DNA from: Caprella mutica
Lineage: Eukaryota; Arthropoda; Malacostraca; Amphipoda; Caprellidae
Direction of reading: 5' to 3'
Length of the DNA: 64,000 nucleotides
Assembly: GCA_947561585.1 (NCBI GenBank)
Contig: CANNZV010002590.1
Span: forward strand, 1-64,000
In this document: positions 63,476-64,000 of the stretch, in pieces
How positions within the stretch are numbered: position 1 is the stretch's first letter
Layout: every line of letters begins with the position of its first letter
Position numbers and translations under genes: made by a program
Notes under the pieces: generated by a model
Seen by the model: the letters and a program-made list of their open reading frames with translations, nothing else
What the model was told of the DNA's origin: nothing
Database searches by the model: none

Positions 63476-64000
63476 GAAAAGTTGCACTGACAATAGAATA
63501 ATTTGTCTGCGTGACGTCATCAGAAAAACAGTCTGGAATCTAAATTTAAATACCTGATAATTTTAACAACATTTACTATTCTATTTAACAACAATAACGT
63601 TACTGATTTTAATTGCCATAAATAAGATAGTAGATTATTGCTATAATGACGTCACAGACACAAACCCTTCCATTGGTGTGTACTGTTCTAGGTTGAACTG
63701 GAGAATAAGGTACCTAGTCTGTTTGCTAGGCATACACATGCATTTCCTTGCTGCATGGGAATGAATGAATTAATGGTTTGGAGTCACTTTAGATTGGGAG
63801 TTGAAAGTAGATTGTTAAGATATTTCCAATGGTAGCTCATTGATGAAATAGTTATGTCAAACGTTATATATAATTACAGATAGCAAGAATGATTGGAGAT
63901 AAAAAAAATTACGATATTTAATGTATATCATTTTTTAAGTAATTGCAATTAAACAACTTATAATTTCACGAGAGTAATACATATATTAATATTTTTTACG
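63476..64000. other. Non-coding right edge
   Basis: Two TGACGTCA words (63512 and 63648) sit in inverted TGTCTG(CG)TGACGTCAT contexts about 135 bp apart, perhaps a tiny inverted-repeat element. No gene. Confidence 0.35.

Overview
This is an intron-rich, AT-rich, repeat-laden eukaryotic sequence, most likely from an insect. Hemipteran is a guess based on compartment style and the TAGGTACCTACC-rich spacers. One host gene is recognisable, on the minus strand: a lysosomal alpha-N-acetylglucosaminidase (NAGLU, GH89). Twelve exons can be placed between 38536 (start codon and signal peptide) and 13015. Splice sites and reading phases agree from exon to exon. The C-terminal third of the protein was not found and probably lies beyond the left edge.

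Almost everything else is mobile DNA, much of it nested in NAGLU introns. Left of the gene (1-12.9 kb) lie a TTAA-flanked MITE, a decayed Tc1-type transposase gene with four spliceosomal introns (4689-6595), a foldback-like element with a 9-bp target duplication (9790-10331), two palindromic MITEs and a MITE copy ending at 12834. The twelfth NAGLU exon carries about 28 in-frame copies of a 33-bp repeat. Intron 10-11 holds a Ty3/gypsy LTR retrotransposon (14569-25315, CATT target duplication) with its own TTAA MITE inside pol, plus a fragment of a second LTR at 26421. Intron 7-8 holds a three-level nest: an IS630/mariner relic (31943-35078), a foldback-like element with GGTATATTCCACCCC-type arrays (32535-34413), and a near-perfect 0.9-kb palindrome with CAATTGCTCGAA-type arrays (32852-33749).

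Right of NAGLU, a minus-strand retroelement (about 39.5-47.1 kb) encodes a Gag-like protein and a 794-residue Pol with reverse transcriptase and RNase H but no visible protease or integrase. Its RNase H and overall layout recall hepadnavirus-related insect retroelements. Its gag is split by a 4-kb DNA element that itself holds a second copy of the 9-bp-TSD foldback element. From 47 to 57 kb the DNA is mostly AT-rich and non-coding, with tandem repeats, a tRNA-derived SINE head and a DNA-transposon relic. At 57.8-61.3 kb an intact-looking Penelope-like element (RT plus GIY-YIG) lies next to a truncated inverted copy of itself. A 23-base assembly gap follows at 61896, and a tandem array lies at 63.1-63.5 kb.

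The strongest leads are: (i) a group of elements (A, B, C, D) with asymmetric end caps, tandem-repeat arms and 9-10-bp target duplications; (ii) the 33-bp coding minisatellite in NAGLU, each unit of which carries a 5' splice-site-like GTGAGA; (iii) the protease- and integrase-less retroelement with a possible cloverleaf RNA downstream of pol. Nothing prokaryotic, no CRISPR array and no complete tRNA or rRNA gene was seen.
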